Under the pieces are notes generated by a model. That model was not told where the DNA came from. It saw only the letters and a list, made by a program, of their open reading frames with translations, and made no database searches. Source: Paracoccaceae bacterium (GTDB lineage: Bacteria > Pseudomonadota > Alphaproteobacteria > Rhodobacterales > Rhodobacteraceae). From it: a DNA stretch of 63,691 bases. The translations under genes were made by a program, and so were the position numbers. The stretch is from positions 1 through 63,691 of the forward strand of contig JASJAR010000040.1 of the NCBI GenBank assembly GCA_030066905.1. The letters run 5' to 3'. Each line of letters begins with the position of its first letter. Position 1 is the first letter of the stretch. Shown here in pieces: positions 53,383 to 61,519 of this stretch.

Positions 53383-53922
53383 TTGGACTTGCGGTTTTCG
53401 ACCGATTGGCCAGCCGGCGAGGTTGTCGCCCTCCAGCGCAGCACCTTCGCAGCGTCCGAAGGCTCCGAAGAAGGCGAGGTGATCGGGGAGTTGACGGCGA
53501 ATCTCCTCGCGACCACGCCGGCGGAACATGTCGTGTCCTGCTCGGCGGCGGCCGACGACACGCCCATGGCCAACATCGTCTTTTCGCGGCTCTTTTTTCC
53601 CGACGATCCGCGCTGCGTTTTTATTCTGGGGCCCGTCGCCGTCGCGCCGGCCCATCAGCGCCAAGGGATAGGCCAGGCCCTCATTGGGTGGGGTCTTACC
53701 GAGATCGCCCAGCGTGGCGCGGATGTTGCGGTGACCTACGGCGATCCGGCCTATTATCCCAAGGTCGGTTTCGAGGCGGTCGGCACCGACACGGTGCCGG
53801 CGCCCTACAAACTCAAATGGGCGGGCGGTTGGATGGCCCAGAGCCTGACCACCGCGCCGCTGACACCGTTCAAAGGTCCGTCGCGCCCCGTCCCTGCCTT
53901 CGCGCGGCCAGAATACTGGTAG
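53383..53922 (+). CDS. GNAT family N-acetyltransferase
   Basis: The 179-residue protein has the GNAT core with FILGPVAVAPAHQRQGIGQALIGWGL, where RQGIG forms the pyrophosphate-binding loop of acetyl-CoA, and the YGDPAYYPKVGFEAVG block of the YhbS-like subgroup. Its acceptor is unknown. The start TTG at 53383 follows GGAG in the last maeB codons, and only three bases separate it from maeB, so it is co-transcribed with it. It ends just before the convergent msrA. Confidence 0.9.
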   Translation: MDLRFSTDWPAGEVVALQRSTFAASEGSEEGEVIGELTANLLATTPAEHVVSCSAAADDTPMANIVFSRLFFPDDPRCVFILGPVAVAPAHQRQGIGQALIGWGLTEIAQRGADVAVTYGDPAYYPKVGFEAVGTDTVPAPYKLKWAGGWMAQSLTTAPLTPFKGPSRPVPAFARPEYW

Positions 53923-53925
53923 CCG

Positions 53926-54582
53926 TCAGCTTTTCGCCGCGAAGGCGGCGTCGCTGCCCCATATCTCGCGCACCCTTGCATCGCGCCCGCAGGCGGTCCG
54001 GTAGAACTTGTAGGCTTCCGCCTTCGTTTTCGGGCCCCGACGGGTGAGCACGACAGCGGTCTGCCTGTAGTAATCCTGATGATACTCATCGACGGGGTAG
54101 AACCGTCCCGCATCGAGGATCGGCGTGACGATGTCGCGGCCGAGCTTTCGCTCCGCACGTGCCTTCTCGGCCTCCGCGATCCGGCGCTGTTCGGGCGTCG
54201 CAACGAAGATGGCCGTGGTGTATTCCCGGCCCCGGTCGCAGAACTGGCCGCCATCGTCGAAGACGTCGATGGAGCGGAAGAAGAGGTTCACGAGCGTGGC
54301 GTAGCTCACCGCATTTGGGTCGAAGGGAATGCGCACCGCTTCGATATGGTCGCCGGAGCGGCGGTAGACCGGGTTGGCGGTCGTGCCTCCGGTGAAACCC
54401 GAGATCGCGTCGCCCACACCCCGGACCCGCTCGAAGTCGGCCTCGACGCACCAAAAACAGCCGCCGGCGAAAACCGCCGCGTCGGTGCCCTGGGCCTTGG
54501 CCTGCCCGCATTGCACCGCGAGCCCCATTGCAATGGTGATGCCCAGCATCAGCGTTTTCAGATTGGTGAACGTACCGGTCAT
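53926..54582 (-). CDS. msrA: Exported peptide-methionine (S)-S-oxide reductase MsrA
   Basis: MsrA reduces the S-epimer of methionine sulfoxide in proteins. The 218-residue protein carries a likely signal peptide of about 30 residues (TLMLGITIAMGLAVQCGQAK) before the catalytic domain, so it should act in the periplasm rather than the cytoplasm like most MsrA. The domain has GGCFWCVEADFERVRGV (catalytic cysteine), GFTGGTTANPVYRRSGDH and YHQDYYRQTAVV, with the resolving cysteine in the tail. The start is ATG at 54582 after GGAGAGG; a longer frame adds 20 residues. No partner msrB is adjacent. Confidence 0.92.
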   Translation of the reverse strand: MTGTFTNLKTLMLGITIAMGLAVQCGQAKAQGTDAAVFAGGCFWCVEADFERVRGVGDAISGFTGGTTANPVYRRSGDHIEAVRIPFDPNAVSYATLVNLFFRSIDVFDDGGQFCDRGREYTTAIFVATPEQRRIAEAEKARAERKLGRDIVTPILDAGRFYPVDEYHQDYYRQTAVVLTRRGPKTKAEAYKFYRTACGRDARVREIWGSDAAFAAKS

Positions 54583-54688
54583 CGGCCCTCTCCGTCGAAT
54601 TCGGATGCACCCTGTCCATCGGCCCTTCGCCTTGCAATTCACGGCTCCTTGAGGTCACGAACAGGTGAAACACTGAAACGGAGGCGGG

Positions 54689-55591
54689 ATGGCCATCACC
54701 CACGCAGCCGAGGACGACGCCAGGAATGCCGAGATCGGCATCTATGTCGACGGCCGGATCGTGCCCCGTAGCGAGGCCAAGGTGTCGGTTTTCGACTCGG
54801 GCTTCATGCTCGGAGACGGCGTCTGGGAGGGGCTGCGGCTCCATGGCGGGCGCTGGGCGTTTCTCGATGCGCATCTCGACCGGCTCTTCGAGGCGGCAAA
54901 GGCCATCGACCTCGCCATCGGGATGGACCGTGTCGGGGTCGTTGCCGCGCTCGAGGCGGTGCGCGCGGCCAATGACATGACCGATGACGCCCATGCCCGG
55001 CTAATGGTGACCCGTGGGGTCAAGGCCCGGCCGTTCCAGCACCCCGCGCTCAGCCGGTCGGGGCCGACGATGGTGATCATCGCCGAACATTCGGTGCCGC
55101 GCGTCGGCGCGCCGGTTCGGCTGGCGACGGTGCCGCACATTCGGGGCCTGCCGATGAGCCAGGACCCGAAGCTCAACTCGCATTCGAAACTCAACTGCAT
55201 TCTCGCCTGCATCGCCGCCGAAAAGGCGGGGGCCGACGAGGCGCTGATGCTCGACATACATGGCTTCGTGAACACCACCAATGCCTGCAACTTCTTCATT
55301 GTCCGGAAGGGCGAGGTTTGGACCTCGACGGGCGACTACTGCATGAACGGCATCACGCGCGGACACGTGATCGCGCTTTGCCGGGAGGCAGGTATTCCGG
55401 TGTTCGAACGGAATTTCTCGCTGGTGGAGACCTACGGGGCCGACGAGGCGTTCCTGACGGGCACCTTCGGGGCGCAAACGCCGGTCGGCGTGATCGACGG
55501 GCGGGTGATCGGCGACGGTGGCCTCGGTCCGGTCACGGCGCGGATCAGGGAGCTTTACGGCGAACTGGTGCGGCGCGATGTCAGTTCTTGA
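54689..55591 (+). CDS. Class IV aminotransferase (branched-chain / D-amino-acid type)
   Basis: The 300-residue PLP enzyme has the class IV fold. Visible are IYVDGRIVPRSEAKVSVFDS with GFMLGDGVWEGLR, the catalytic lysine in NSHSKLNCILACIAAEKAGADEALMLD, and GFVNTTNACNFFIV, which places the phosphate-binding loop. The group includes branched-chain aminotransferases, D-amino-acid aminotransferases and aminodeoxychorismate lyases; the exact substrate is open. The next gene encodes a sulfotransferase-like protein, and the two are often paired in alphaproteobacteria. Confidence 0.88.
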   Translation: MAITHAAEDDARNAEIGIYVDGRIVPRSEAKVSVFDSGFMLGDGVWEGLRLHGGRWAFLDAHLDRLFEAAKAIDLAIGMDRVGVVAALEAVRAANDMTDDAHARLMVTRGVKARPFQHPALSRSGPTMVIIAEHSVPRVGAPVRLATVPHIRGLPMSQDPKLNSHSKLNCILACIAAEKAGADEALMLDIHGFVNTTNACNFFIVRKGEVWTSTGDYCMNGITRGHVIALCREAGIPVFERNFSLVETYGADEAFLTGTFGAQTPVGVIDGRVIGDGGLGPVTARIRELYGELVRRDVSS

Positions 55592-55610
55592 CTAGGAGAT
55601 GTCGGCGCTG

Positions 55611-55643
55611 TTGCCATACGCCTGCCATACGCTTGCCATACGG
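55611..55643. repeat. Three tandem 11-bp repeats upstream of the sulfotransferase-like gene
   Basis: TTGCCATACGC (55611-55621), CTGCCATACGC (55622-55632) and TTGCCATACGG (55633-55643) run head to tail without gaps. The spacing of 11 bases places each copy on the same face of the helix. They fill most of the 62 bases between the aminotransferase stop and the next ATG. Confidence 0.7.
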
Positions 55644-55653
55644 TTTGCAGACA

Positions 55654-56379
55654 ATGAAGATCGCCTGCTGGTCCGGCCCTCGCAACCTCTCGACGGCAAT
55701 GATGTACGCCTTCGGAGCGCGCTCGGATTGCGCGGTTTGGGACGAGCCGTTCTACGCCGCCTACCTCGCGGCGACGGGCATCATCCACCCGATGCGGAAC
55801 GAAACCCTCGCGGCCCGGCAGACCGACCCGGACAAGGTCGCACAGGCCTGTTTGAACCATGATCCATCCGGAAAACTTCATATCTATCAGAAACATATGG
55901 CCCATCACATGCTCCCGGGCTTCCCGCTCGACTGGGCGCTGGGCCTGACCAACGTCATTCTCATCCGCCATCCCGCCCGGGTCGTGGCGAGTTACATCGC
56001 CAAGCGGGAGAACCCGAACTCCGCCGACCTCGGCGCGGCGCGTTTACGCCAGATCCACGATTACCTGCGAGGTTCCGGGCAGTCCCCGCCGATCCTCGAC
56101 AGCGCCGATATCCGCGCCGATCCCGGCGGGATGCTCGAAGCGCTGTGCGATCGGATTGGGCTTGGGTGGGATGCGTCAATGCTCACCTGGAACGCCGGCG
56201 GGCGCCCTGAAGACGGACCTTGGGCGGCGCATTGGTATGGCGCGGTGCACAGCTCGACGGGGTTTTCGGGGCCGGAGCGCCACCTCCCCACCCTGTCGGG
56301 GGAAGCGGAGCGTTTGGCCGCATCTATGATGCGGGACTACGAAGCGCTTGCGGACCTGCGGCTCCACCCAGGCGCGTGA
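55654..56379 (+). CDS. Sulfotransferase-like protein paired with an aminotransferase
   Basis: The 241-residue protein starts MKIACWSGPRNLSTAMMYAF, a PAPS-type phosphosulfate-binding loop (xxxRSxS/T replaced by GPRNLST) that defines a group of sulfotransferase-like proteins found next to class IV aminotransferases. NVILIRHPARVVASYIAKRE is the 3'-phosphate region. Whether it transfers sulfate is unknown. The start is ATG at 55654; an upstream open frame reads through the repeats and the aminotransferase gene in another frame. Confidence 0.8.
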   Translation: MKIACWSGPRNLSTAMMYAFGARSDCAVWDEPFYAAYLAATGIIHPMRNETLAARQTDPDKVAQACLNHDPSGKLHIYQKHMAHHMLPGFPLDWALGLTNVILIRHPARVVASYIAKRENPNSADLGAARLRQIHDYLRGSGQSPPILDSADIRADPGGMLEALCDRIGLGWDASMLTWNAGGRPEDGPWAAHWYGAVHSSTGFSGPERHLPTLSGEAERLAASMMRDYEALADLRLHPGA

Positions 56380-56382
56380 GCG

Positions 56383-57600
56383 CTATTTCACCCGCCGGTC
56401 TCGCGCCGCCAGAAGCCTCAGCCGCAGCGCGTTGAGCTTGATGAAGCCCGCCGCATCCTTCTGGTCGTAAGCGCCGGCGTCGTCTTCGAAGGTCACATGG
56501 GCTTCGGAATAGAGCGAATGGTCCGACCAGCGGCCGACCGTGCGGACCGATCCCTTGTAGAGCTTGAGGCGCACGGTGCCGGTGACCTGCTCCTGGCTTT
56601 TGTCGATGGCCGCTTGCAGCATCTCGCGCTCGGGGCTGAACCAGAAGCCGTTGTAGATAAGCTCGGCGTAGCGCGGCATCAGCTCGTCCTTGAGATGGGC
56701 CGCGCCGCGGTCGAGGGTAATCTGCTCGATGCCGCGATGGGCTTCGAGGAGGATGGTACCGCCGGGGGTTTCGTAGATACCGCGGGATTTCATGCCGACG
56801 AAACGGCCCTCGACGAGGTCGAGGCGGCCAACGCCGTGGCGGCCGCCGATCTCGTTGAGCGTGGTCAGGAGCGCGGCCGGTGACAGGGCTTCGCCGTTCA
56901 GAGAAACCGCGTCGCCCCGCGCGAACCCGACCTCGATGTATTCCGGCGTATTCGGCGCGTCCTCCGGGTGGACGGTGCGCTGGTAGACGTAATCGGGCGC
57001 CTCGGCGGCGGGGTCTTCGAGCGCCTTGCCTTCCGAGGAGGTGTGCAGAAGGTTCGCATCGACCGAGAACGGCGCTTCGCCGCGCTTGTCTTTCGCAATT
57101 GGAATCTGGTGGGCCTCCGCGAATGCGATGAGCTGGGTGCGCGAAGCGAGGTCCCATTCCCGCCAAGGGGCGATCACCTTGAGGTCGGGGTCGAGGGCGG
57201 CGGCGGAAAGCTCGTAGCGCACCTGGTCGTTGCCCTTGCCGGTCGAGCCATGGGCGATGGCGTCGGCGCCGGTCTCGTGTGCGATCTCCACGCAGCGCTT
57301 GGTGATGAGCGGCCGGGCGATGGAGGTGCCGAGAAGGTAGAGGCCTTCGTAAACGGCGTTGGCGCGGAACATCGGGAAAACGAAGTCGCGCACGAATTCC
57401 TCGCGCAGGTCGTCGATGTAGATGTCTTTGACCCCCAGCATCTCCGCCTTGGACCGGGCCGGCTCCAACTCCTCGCCCTGGCCGAGATCGGCGGTGAATG
57501 TGACGACCTCGCAGCCGTATTCCACCTGCAACCATTTGAGGATGATCGAGGTGTCGAGCCCGCCGGAATAGGCGAGAACCACTTTCTTCGGCGTCGACAT
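56383..57600 (-). CDS. argG: Argininosuccinate synthase
   Basis: ArgG joins citrulline and aspartate with ATP to give argininosuccinate. The 405-residue protein carries the [16 protein letters not shown] pyrophosphatase loop near residue 10, [35 protein letters not shown] and the [20 protein letters not shown] substrate block. All family blocks are present. It is a single gene, convergent with the sulfotransferase-like gene. Confidence 0.97.
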   Translation of the reverse strand: MSTPKKVVLAYSGGLDTSIILKWLQVEYGCEVVTFTADLGQGEELEPARSKAEMLGVKDIYIDDLREEFVRDFVFPMFRANAVYEGLYLLGTSIARPLITKRCVEIAHETGADAIAHGSTGKGNDQVRYELSAAALDPDLKVIAPWREWDLASRTQLIAFAEAHQIPIAKDKRGEAPFSVDANLLHTSSEGKALEDPAAEAPDYVYQRTVHPEDAPNTPEYIEVGFARGDAVSLNGEALSPAALLTTLNEIGGRHGVGRLDLVEGRFVGMKSRGIYETPGGTILLEAHRGIEQITLDRGAAHLKDELMPRYAELIYNGFWFSPEREMLQAAIDKSQEQVTGTVRLKLYKGSVRTVGRWSDHSLYSEAHVTFEDDAGAYDQKDAAGFIKLNALRLRLLAARDRRVK

Positions 57601-57666
57601 GACCCAACCCTCCGGACGTCTGCGGAGGGCGCTTTAGGCGGTTTTCATCGCAGCAGCAAGTGCGGC

Positions 57667-57999
57667 TCAGCTTGCCATGCGCTGGGCGAGGCCGGCGACG
57701 AAACTGTCTTTCGAGGCGCTGAAACAGGCCATCACCGCCGGGATGTCGACCGAACCGAAGTCGGACGCCGCCGCGCGCATCTCGCCTTGCCGGCAGAGCT
57801 CCGAAAAATCGCGGAACCCGAGATTCAGTGCGGCGCCTTTGAGAAAGTGCATGTCGTTTTCCAAGGTGGCGACGTTGACGCCGCCTGACAGCCGCTCAAG
57901 CACCTCCGCGACCTCGGAGAGAAAGAGTTCGGCGACTTCGAGGAAGTCCTCCGCCCCAACCTCTTCGCGAAGTTCGATCACACGATCCCAGTCGATCAT
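57667..57999 (-). CDS. Hpt (histidine phosphotransfer) domain protein
   Basis: The 110-residue helical protein has the Hpt phosphorylation site in DMHFLKGAALNLGFRDFSEL, with the histidine near residue 51. It is a free-standing phosphotransfer protein, able to pass a phosphate between a kinase and a receiver. The REC-PP2C gene, starting 160 bases away in the opposite direction, is an obvious candidate partner. The gene could also be served by a distant hybrid kinase. Confidence 0.88.
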   Translation of the reverse strand: MIDWDRVIELREEVGAEDFLEVAELFLSEVAEVLERLSGGVNVATLENDMHFLKGAALNLGFRDFSELCRQGEMRAAASDFGSVDIPAVMACFSASKDSFVAGLAQRMAS

Positions 58000-58159
58000 C
58001 CGCCAGCTCCTGACCCGTCACTGGCCGCTACTTTCGCCCCAGAGGCTTAAAAAGACCTGACCGCGAGACAAAGAGTAGCGAAAGCCGTCCCCCTTCATGA
58101 TGCATTAAGCATTTCTCGGCCAGAAGGCGCGGCGAGGGTCATGGGGCGTCTGTAAGAAC

Positions 58160-59440
58160 GTGAGCGAGCGAGACTTTCACCCAGCGGCGGTCGCGGACGC
58201 GGCCGATGAGGCGGTCGAGGGCATCCGCCTGATCCTGCTTGTCGATGACAGCGCGGCCCAGCGGGCGATGCTGCGCAAGATGCTCGAACGCATGGGGTTC
58301 GACGTGATCGAGGCCGAAACGGGGTCGCAGGCGCTCGAAATTGCCGATAGCCAGCCCATCGACCTCGTCGTGAGCGACTGGATGATGCCGGGGATGGACG
58401 GCATTGCGCTTTGCCGCGCGTTCCGCGCTCTCGAGCGCGACCATTACGGGTACTTCATCCTCCTCACAGCGAAGACCGACAAGGCGGACGTACGGGAGGC
58501 GTTCGAGACCGGGGCGGATGATTTTCTGTCCAAGCCGGTGGATTCCGGTGAATTGAGGGCGCGCATCCATGCCGGTGAGCGGATCGTCCGCATGCAGCGC
58601 GACCTGGCGCACAACAACCGGTTGCTGACCAGCGTCATCGACGAGCTTCAGACCCTGTACGCCGCGCTCGACCGCGATCTCGACGAGGCACGCGCGCTCC
58701 AGCAGTCGCTGGTCCCGCAGCGAAAGTTCCGGTTCCCGGACGCAGATGTAACGCTCCTCTTTCGCCCCGCCGGTCAGGTGGGAGGCGATCTTGTGGGGGC
58801 GCTGCCGGTCTCGGACGACCGTGTCGGCCTCTATGCCATCGATGTGTCTGGCCACGGCATTGCCTCAGCGCTGATGACGGCGCGGATCGCGGGGCTCCTC
58901 TCGGGTCCGTCGCCGGACCGCAACCTCGCGCTTGAAAGCCAAACCGACGGGTCGGTGACGCTGCGCCGGCCGGATGCGATATGCAATCGGCTGAACGACC
59001 ATCTGATCGATGAGATGGACACCGAGCACTACCTCACCGCGATGATGGCCGATTGCGACCTCCGGTCCGGGCGGGTGACATTGAGCCAGGCCGGGCACCC
59101 GGCGGCCCTGGTGATGGCCGTGGACGGGTCGGTCCGGTTTGCCGGCGACGGGGGGATGCCGCTCGGTCTGCTGCCGGGGCCGTCCTTCGACACGTTCGAG
59201 ATCGAGCTGGCGCCGGGGGAGCGCCTGCTGATCCTCTCCGACGGGCTGTCGGAATGCCCGGGGGCTGCGGGCGGGTTTCTCGAACCCGAGGGTCTCGCCG
59301 AACTCGTGTCGCAAAGCCGCGCCCTGCGCGGGGTCGAGTTCTTCGAGGCGCTGATGTGGGATGTCTACCGGTTCGCCGGCGGCACGAAGATGGACGACGA
59401 CGTGTCGGGGATCATGGTGGAGTACCGGCCCGGGCGCTGA
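58160..59440 (+). CDS. Response regulator with PP2C-type phosphatase output (RsbU/RbaY-like)
   Basis: The 426-residue protein has a receiver domain (about 22-140: LLVDDSAAQRAMLRK, phospho-acceptor Asp73 in LVVSDWMMPGMDG, Lys in DFLSKPVDS), a coiled-coil linker (about 145-190) and a SpoIIE-type PP2C domain with GGDLVGALPVSDDRVGLYAI, DVSGHGIASALMTARIAG and LLILSDGLSE, which hold the metal-binding aspartates. Such proteins dephosphorylate an anti-sigma antagonist in partner-switching pathways; RbaY of Rhodobacter capsulatus is one and affects gene transfer agent production. No rbaV/rbaW-like genes are in this window. The start is GTG at 58160. Confidence 0.88.
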   Translation: MSERDFHPAAVADAADEAVEGIRLILLVDDSAAQRAMLRKMLERMGFDVIEAETGSQALEIADSQPIDLVVSDWMMPGMDGIALCRAFRALERDHYGYFILLTAKTDKADVREAFETGADDFLSKPVDSGELRARIHAGERIVRMQRDLAHNNRLLTSVIDELQTLYAALDRDLDEARALQQSLVPQRKFRFPDADVTLLFRPAGQVGGDLVGALPVSDDRVGLYAIDVSGHGIASALMTARIAGLLSGPSPDRNLALESQTDGSVTLRRPDAICNRLNDHLIDEMDTEHYLTAMMADCDLRSGRVTLSQAGHPAALVMAVDGSVRFAGDGGMPLGLLPGPSFDTFEIELAPGERLLILSDGLSECPGAAGGFLEPEGLAELVSQSRALRGVEFFEALMWDVYRFAGGTKMDDDVSGIMVEYRPGR

Positions 59441-59871
59441 CCGAGGGCGGCCGCCAGCATCCGGCGATCCCCTTCGGAGGCCAGAAGCCCCGCAGCGACG
59501 TCAATGTCCGCCCAGACCGCGCTGTGCCCGTTTTCGGTGGGCGCCCCCCGGCGTCGCACGGGATGGGCGACATAGACATGGCAGAGCTTCTCGGCCCAGA
59601 GGTCGTACTCGGGCATGTAGGCGAAGCGCCGATAGCTGCCGAAGCGCCGGGGGCGGGCGATGACCCAGCCCGTTTCCTCGAGCACCTCGCGGGCGAGGGC
59701 GGGGAGCGGCTGTTCGCCGGGGTCGATACCGCCGCCGGGCAATTGCACCTCGGGCTCGGGGTCGGCTTGATGGGTTAGCAGGAGCCTCCCGGCGCGCGGC
59801 AGGATCGCATAGATTCCGGGCCGCAAGCGATACCTCAGGCGCATGGGAGGCTTGCCATAGCGGGGGATCAT
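59365..59871 (-). CDS. Nudix hydrolase
   Basis: The 168-residue protein has the Nudix box with LPGGGIDPGEQPLPALAREV followed by LEETGW, after YAILPRAGRLLLTHQADP. It would hydrolyse a nucleoside diphosphate linked to another group; the substrate is unknown. Its last 25 codons overlap the end of the convergent REC-PP2C gene by 76 bases, and the tail GRYSTMIPDTSSSIF looks like read-through past a lost stop. The gene is divergent from hslO. Confidence 0.88.
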   Translation of the reverse strand: MIPRYGKPPMRLRYRLRPGIYAILPRAGRLLLTHQADPEPEVQLPGGGIDPGEQPLPALAREVLEETGWVIARPRRFGSYRRFAYMPEYDLWAEKLCHVYVAHPVRRRGAPTENGHSAVWADIDVAAGLLASEGDRRMLAAALGQRPGRYSTMIPDTSSSIFVPPANR

Positions 59872-59943
59872 CGGGGGTTGGTCCTCGCCTTGCCGCGCTT
59901 ATATGGTCGCGGTATGCCAACGCGCGGCGCGCAAGGAAACCCC

Positions 59944-60930
59944 ATGACGCTAAGCTCTCGTATCGCCTGGGACGACACCGTCCTGCCGTTCCAACTCGAC
60001 TCCGCCGACGTTCGCGGCCGCGTCGCGCGGCTTGACGGCGTGCTCGAGCGGGTGCTGGCGCAGCATGACTACCCGCCGGCGATTGAGGCGCTCGTCTCCG
60101 AGGTGATGCTTCTGACCGCGCTGATCGGACAGACGGTCAAGCTCAGGTGGAAGCTTTCGGTGCAGGTCCGCGGCGACGGGCCCGCACGGCTCATCGCGAC
60201 CGATTATTTTGCGCCGGCCGCCGAGGGCGAGCCGGCGCGGATGCGGGCCTTCGCCAGCTTTGACGAGACGCGGCTGGACCCGACCGGGGCGGGCTTTCCT
60301 CAGATCGGCAAGGGCTACTTCGCAATCCTGATCGATCAGGGGCAGGGGACGACGCCCTATCAGGGGATCACGCCGATCGCCGGAGGCTCGCTGGCCGCCT
60401 GCGCGGAGACCTATTTCGCGCAATCGGAGCAGCTTCCGACGCGGTTCGCGCTGTCCTATGGCCGGTCGACCCTGTCGAATCAGAGCGAGGGCTGGCGTGG
60501 GGGCGGAGTGATGCTTCAACACATGCCGAAGGCGTCACCCCATGTGGTTGGCGGCGGGTCGGGCGAGGGCGGGCTCCTGGCGCCGACCGACATGCTGTCC
60601 GGCGAAGACGAGGAGAATTGGGCCCGGGCCAACGTGCTGCTCGATACGGTCGACGATCTCGAACTCGTGGGACCCGGCATTCAGCCGACCGACCTTCTGG
60701 TGCGCCTCTTTCACGAAGAGGCCCCCCGTGTCTTCGATGCCCAGCCGGTGGAATTCGGCTGCACCTGTTCGCCGGACAAGGTACGCCAGTCGCTGTCGAT
60801 CTACTCGGCGAAGGACATCGCGCACATGACGACGGATGAGGGCAAGGTCACGGCCGATTGCCAGTTCTGCGGGGCGCATTACGAGTTCCAGCCGGAAACG
60901 CTTGGGTTCGAGGCCAGTGGCAACCGGTGA
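59944..60930 (+). CDS. hslO: Redox-regulated chaperone Hsp33
   Basis: Hsp33 is a holdase switched on by oxidation that protects proteins during oxidative stress. The 328-residue protein carries the core LVSEVMLLTALIGQTVKLRW and GKGYFAILIDQGQGTTPYQG, and near the end the zinc-binding cysteines of CTCSPDKV and CQFCGAHY (CxC then CxxC), the redox switch. The start is ATG at 59944; an upstream extension is not conserved. It overlaps the next Nudix gene by 14 bases. Confidence 0.96.
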   Translation: MTLSSRIAWDDTVLPFQLDSADVRGRVARLDGVLERVLAQHDYPPAIEALVSEVMLLTALIGQTVKLRWKLSVQVRGDGPARLIATDYFAPAAEGEPARMRAFASFDETRLDPTGAGFPQIGKGYFAILIDQGQGTTPYQGITPIAGGSLAACAETYFAQSEQLPTRFALSYGRSTLSNQSEGWRGGGVMLQHMPKASPHVVGGGSGEGGLLAPTDMLSGEDEENWARANVLLDTVDDLELVGPGIQPTDLLVRLFHEEAPRVFDAQPVEFGCTCSPDKVRQSLSIYSAKDIAHMTTDEGKVTADCQFCGAHYEFQPETLGFEASGNR

Positions 60931-61519
60931 GATCCGCGACCGTCTTCTGCGAGCGCTGGCAGCGCAAAGCGACGGCTCGTCGGATTTCGATCTCAACCCC
61001 GGTATGGGGCCGCCCAGCGGCGCTGTCCTGCGGCCGGCAGCGGTGCTTGTGACGGTGATGGCGCGGGACGAAACGGTGTTGCTCACCAAGCGTTCCTCGG
61101 CGCTGAAGCATCATCCGGGCCAGGTCGCCTTTCCCGGCGGCAAGGTCGATGAGGGCGACGCCGGTCTGGTGGACGCGGCCTTGCGGGAGGCCCATGAAGA
61201 GGTGGGCCTCGCGCCCTCTTCCGTCGAGGTGCTTGGAACGCTGGCCCCGCACCAGACCGTGACCGGTTTCGAGGTCACGCCGGTGCTCGCAGTTAGGGAC
61301 GCTCCGTTCGACGCGGTTCCGGAGGCCGGAGAGGTCGAGGAGGCGTTCTTCGTACCGCTGGCCCATGTGACCGACCCGGGCCGGTTTCGGATCGAGGGTC
61401 GGCGCTGGCGCGGCGTGACCCGGCGCTATTACGCCGTGCCCTGGGGTCCCTATTACATCTGGGGGGCGACGGCGCGGATGCTGCGCGGGCTCGCCGACCG
61501 GCTGGCGCGATGCGACTGA
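60917..61519 (+). CDS. CoA pyrophosphatase (NudL/YeaB-type Nudix)
   Basis: The 200-residue protein has LLTKRSSALKHHPGQVAFPG (the UPF0035/NudL motif) and the Nudix box ending DAALREAHEEVGLAPSS, which mark CoA or acyl-CoA diphosphatases. It would split CoA into 4'-phosphopantetheine and ADP 3'-phosphate. The start is GTG at 60917, within the last codons of hslO. It overlaps cca by ten bases, so hslO-Nudix-cca is one operon. Confidence 0.9.
   Translation: MATGEIRDRLLRALAAQSDGSSDFDLNPGMGPPSGAVLRPAAVLVTVMARDETVLLTKRSSALKHHPGQVAFPGGKVDEGDAGLVDAALREAHEEVGLAPSSVEVLGTLAPHQTVTGFEVTPVLAVRDAPFDAVPEAGEVEEAFFVPLAHVTDPGRFRIEGRRWRGVTRRYYAVPWGPYYIWGATARMLRGLADRLARCD

Noticed and set aside
54663..54680. Possible third parS site before the aminotransferase gene
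   Set aside because: Only one half-site (GTGAAACA) is present; the other half does not pair, so ParB binding is not expected.
58040..58115. CtrA site upstream of the REC-PP2C gene
   Set aside because: Two TTAA half-sites occur (near 58047 and 58105) but neither has a partner at seven bases.
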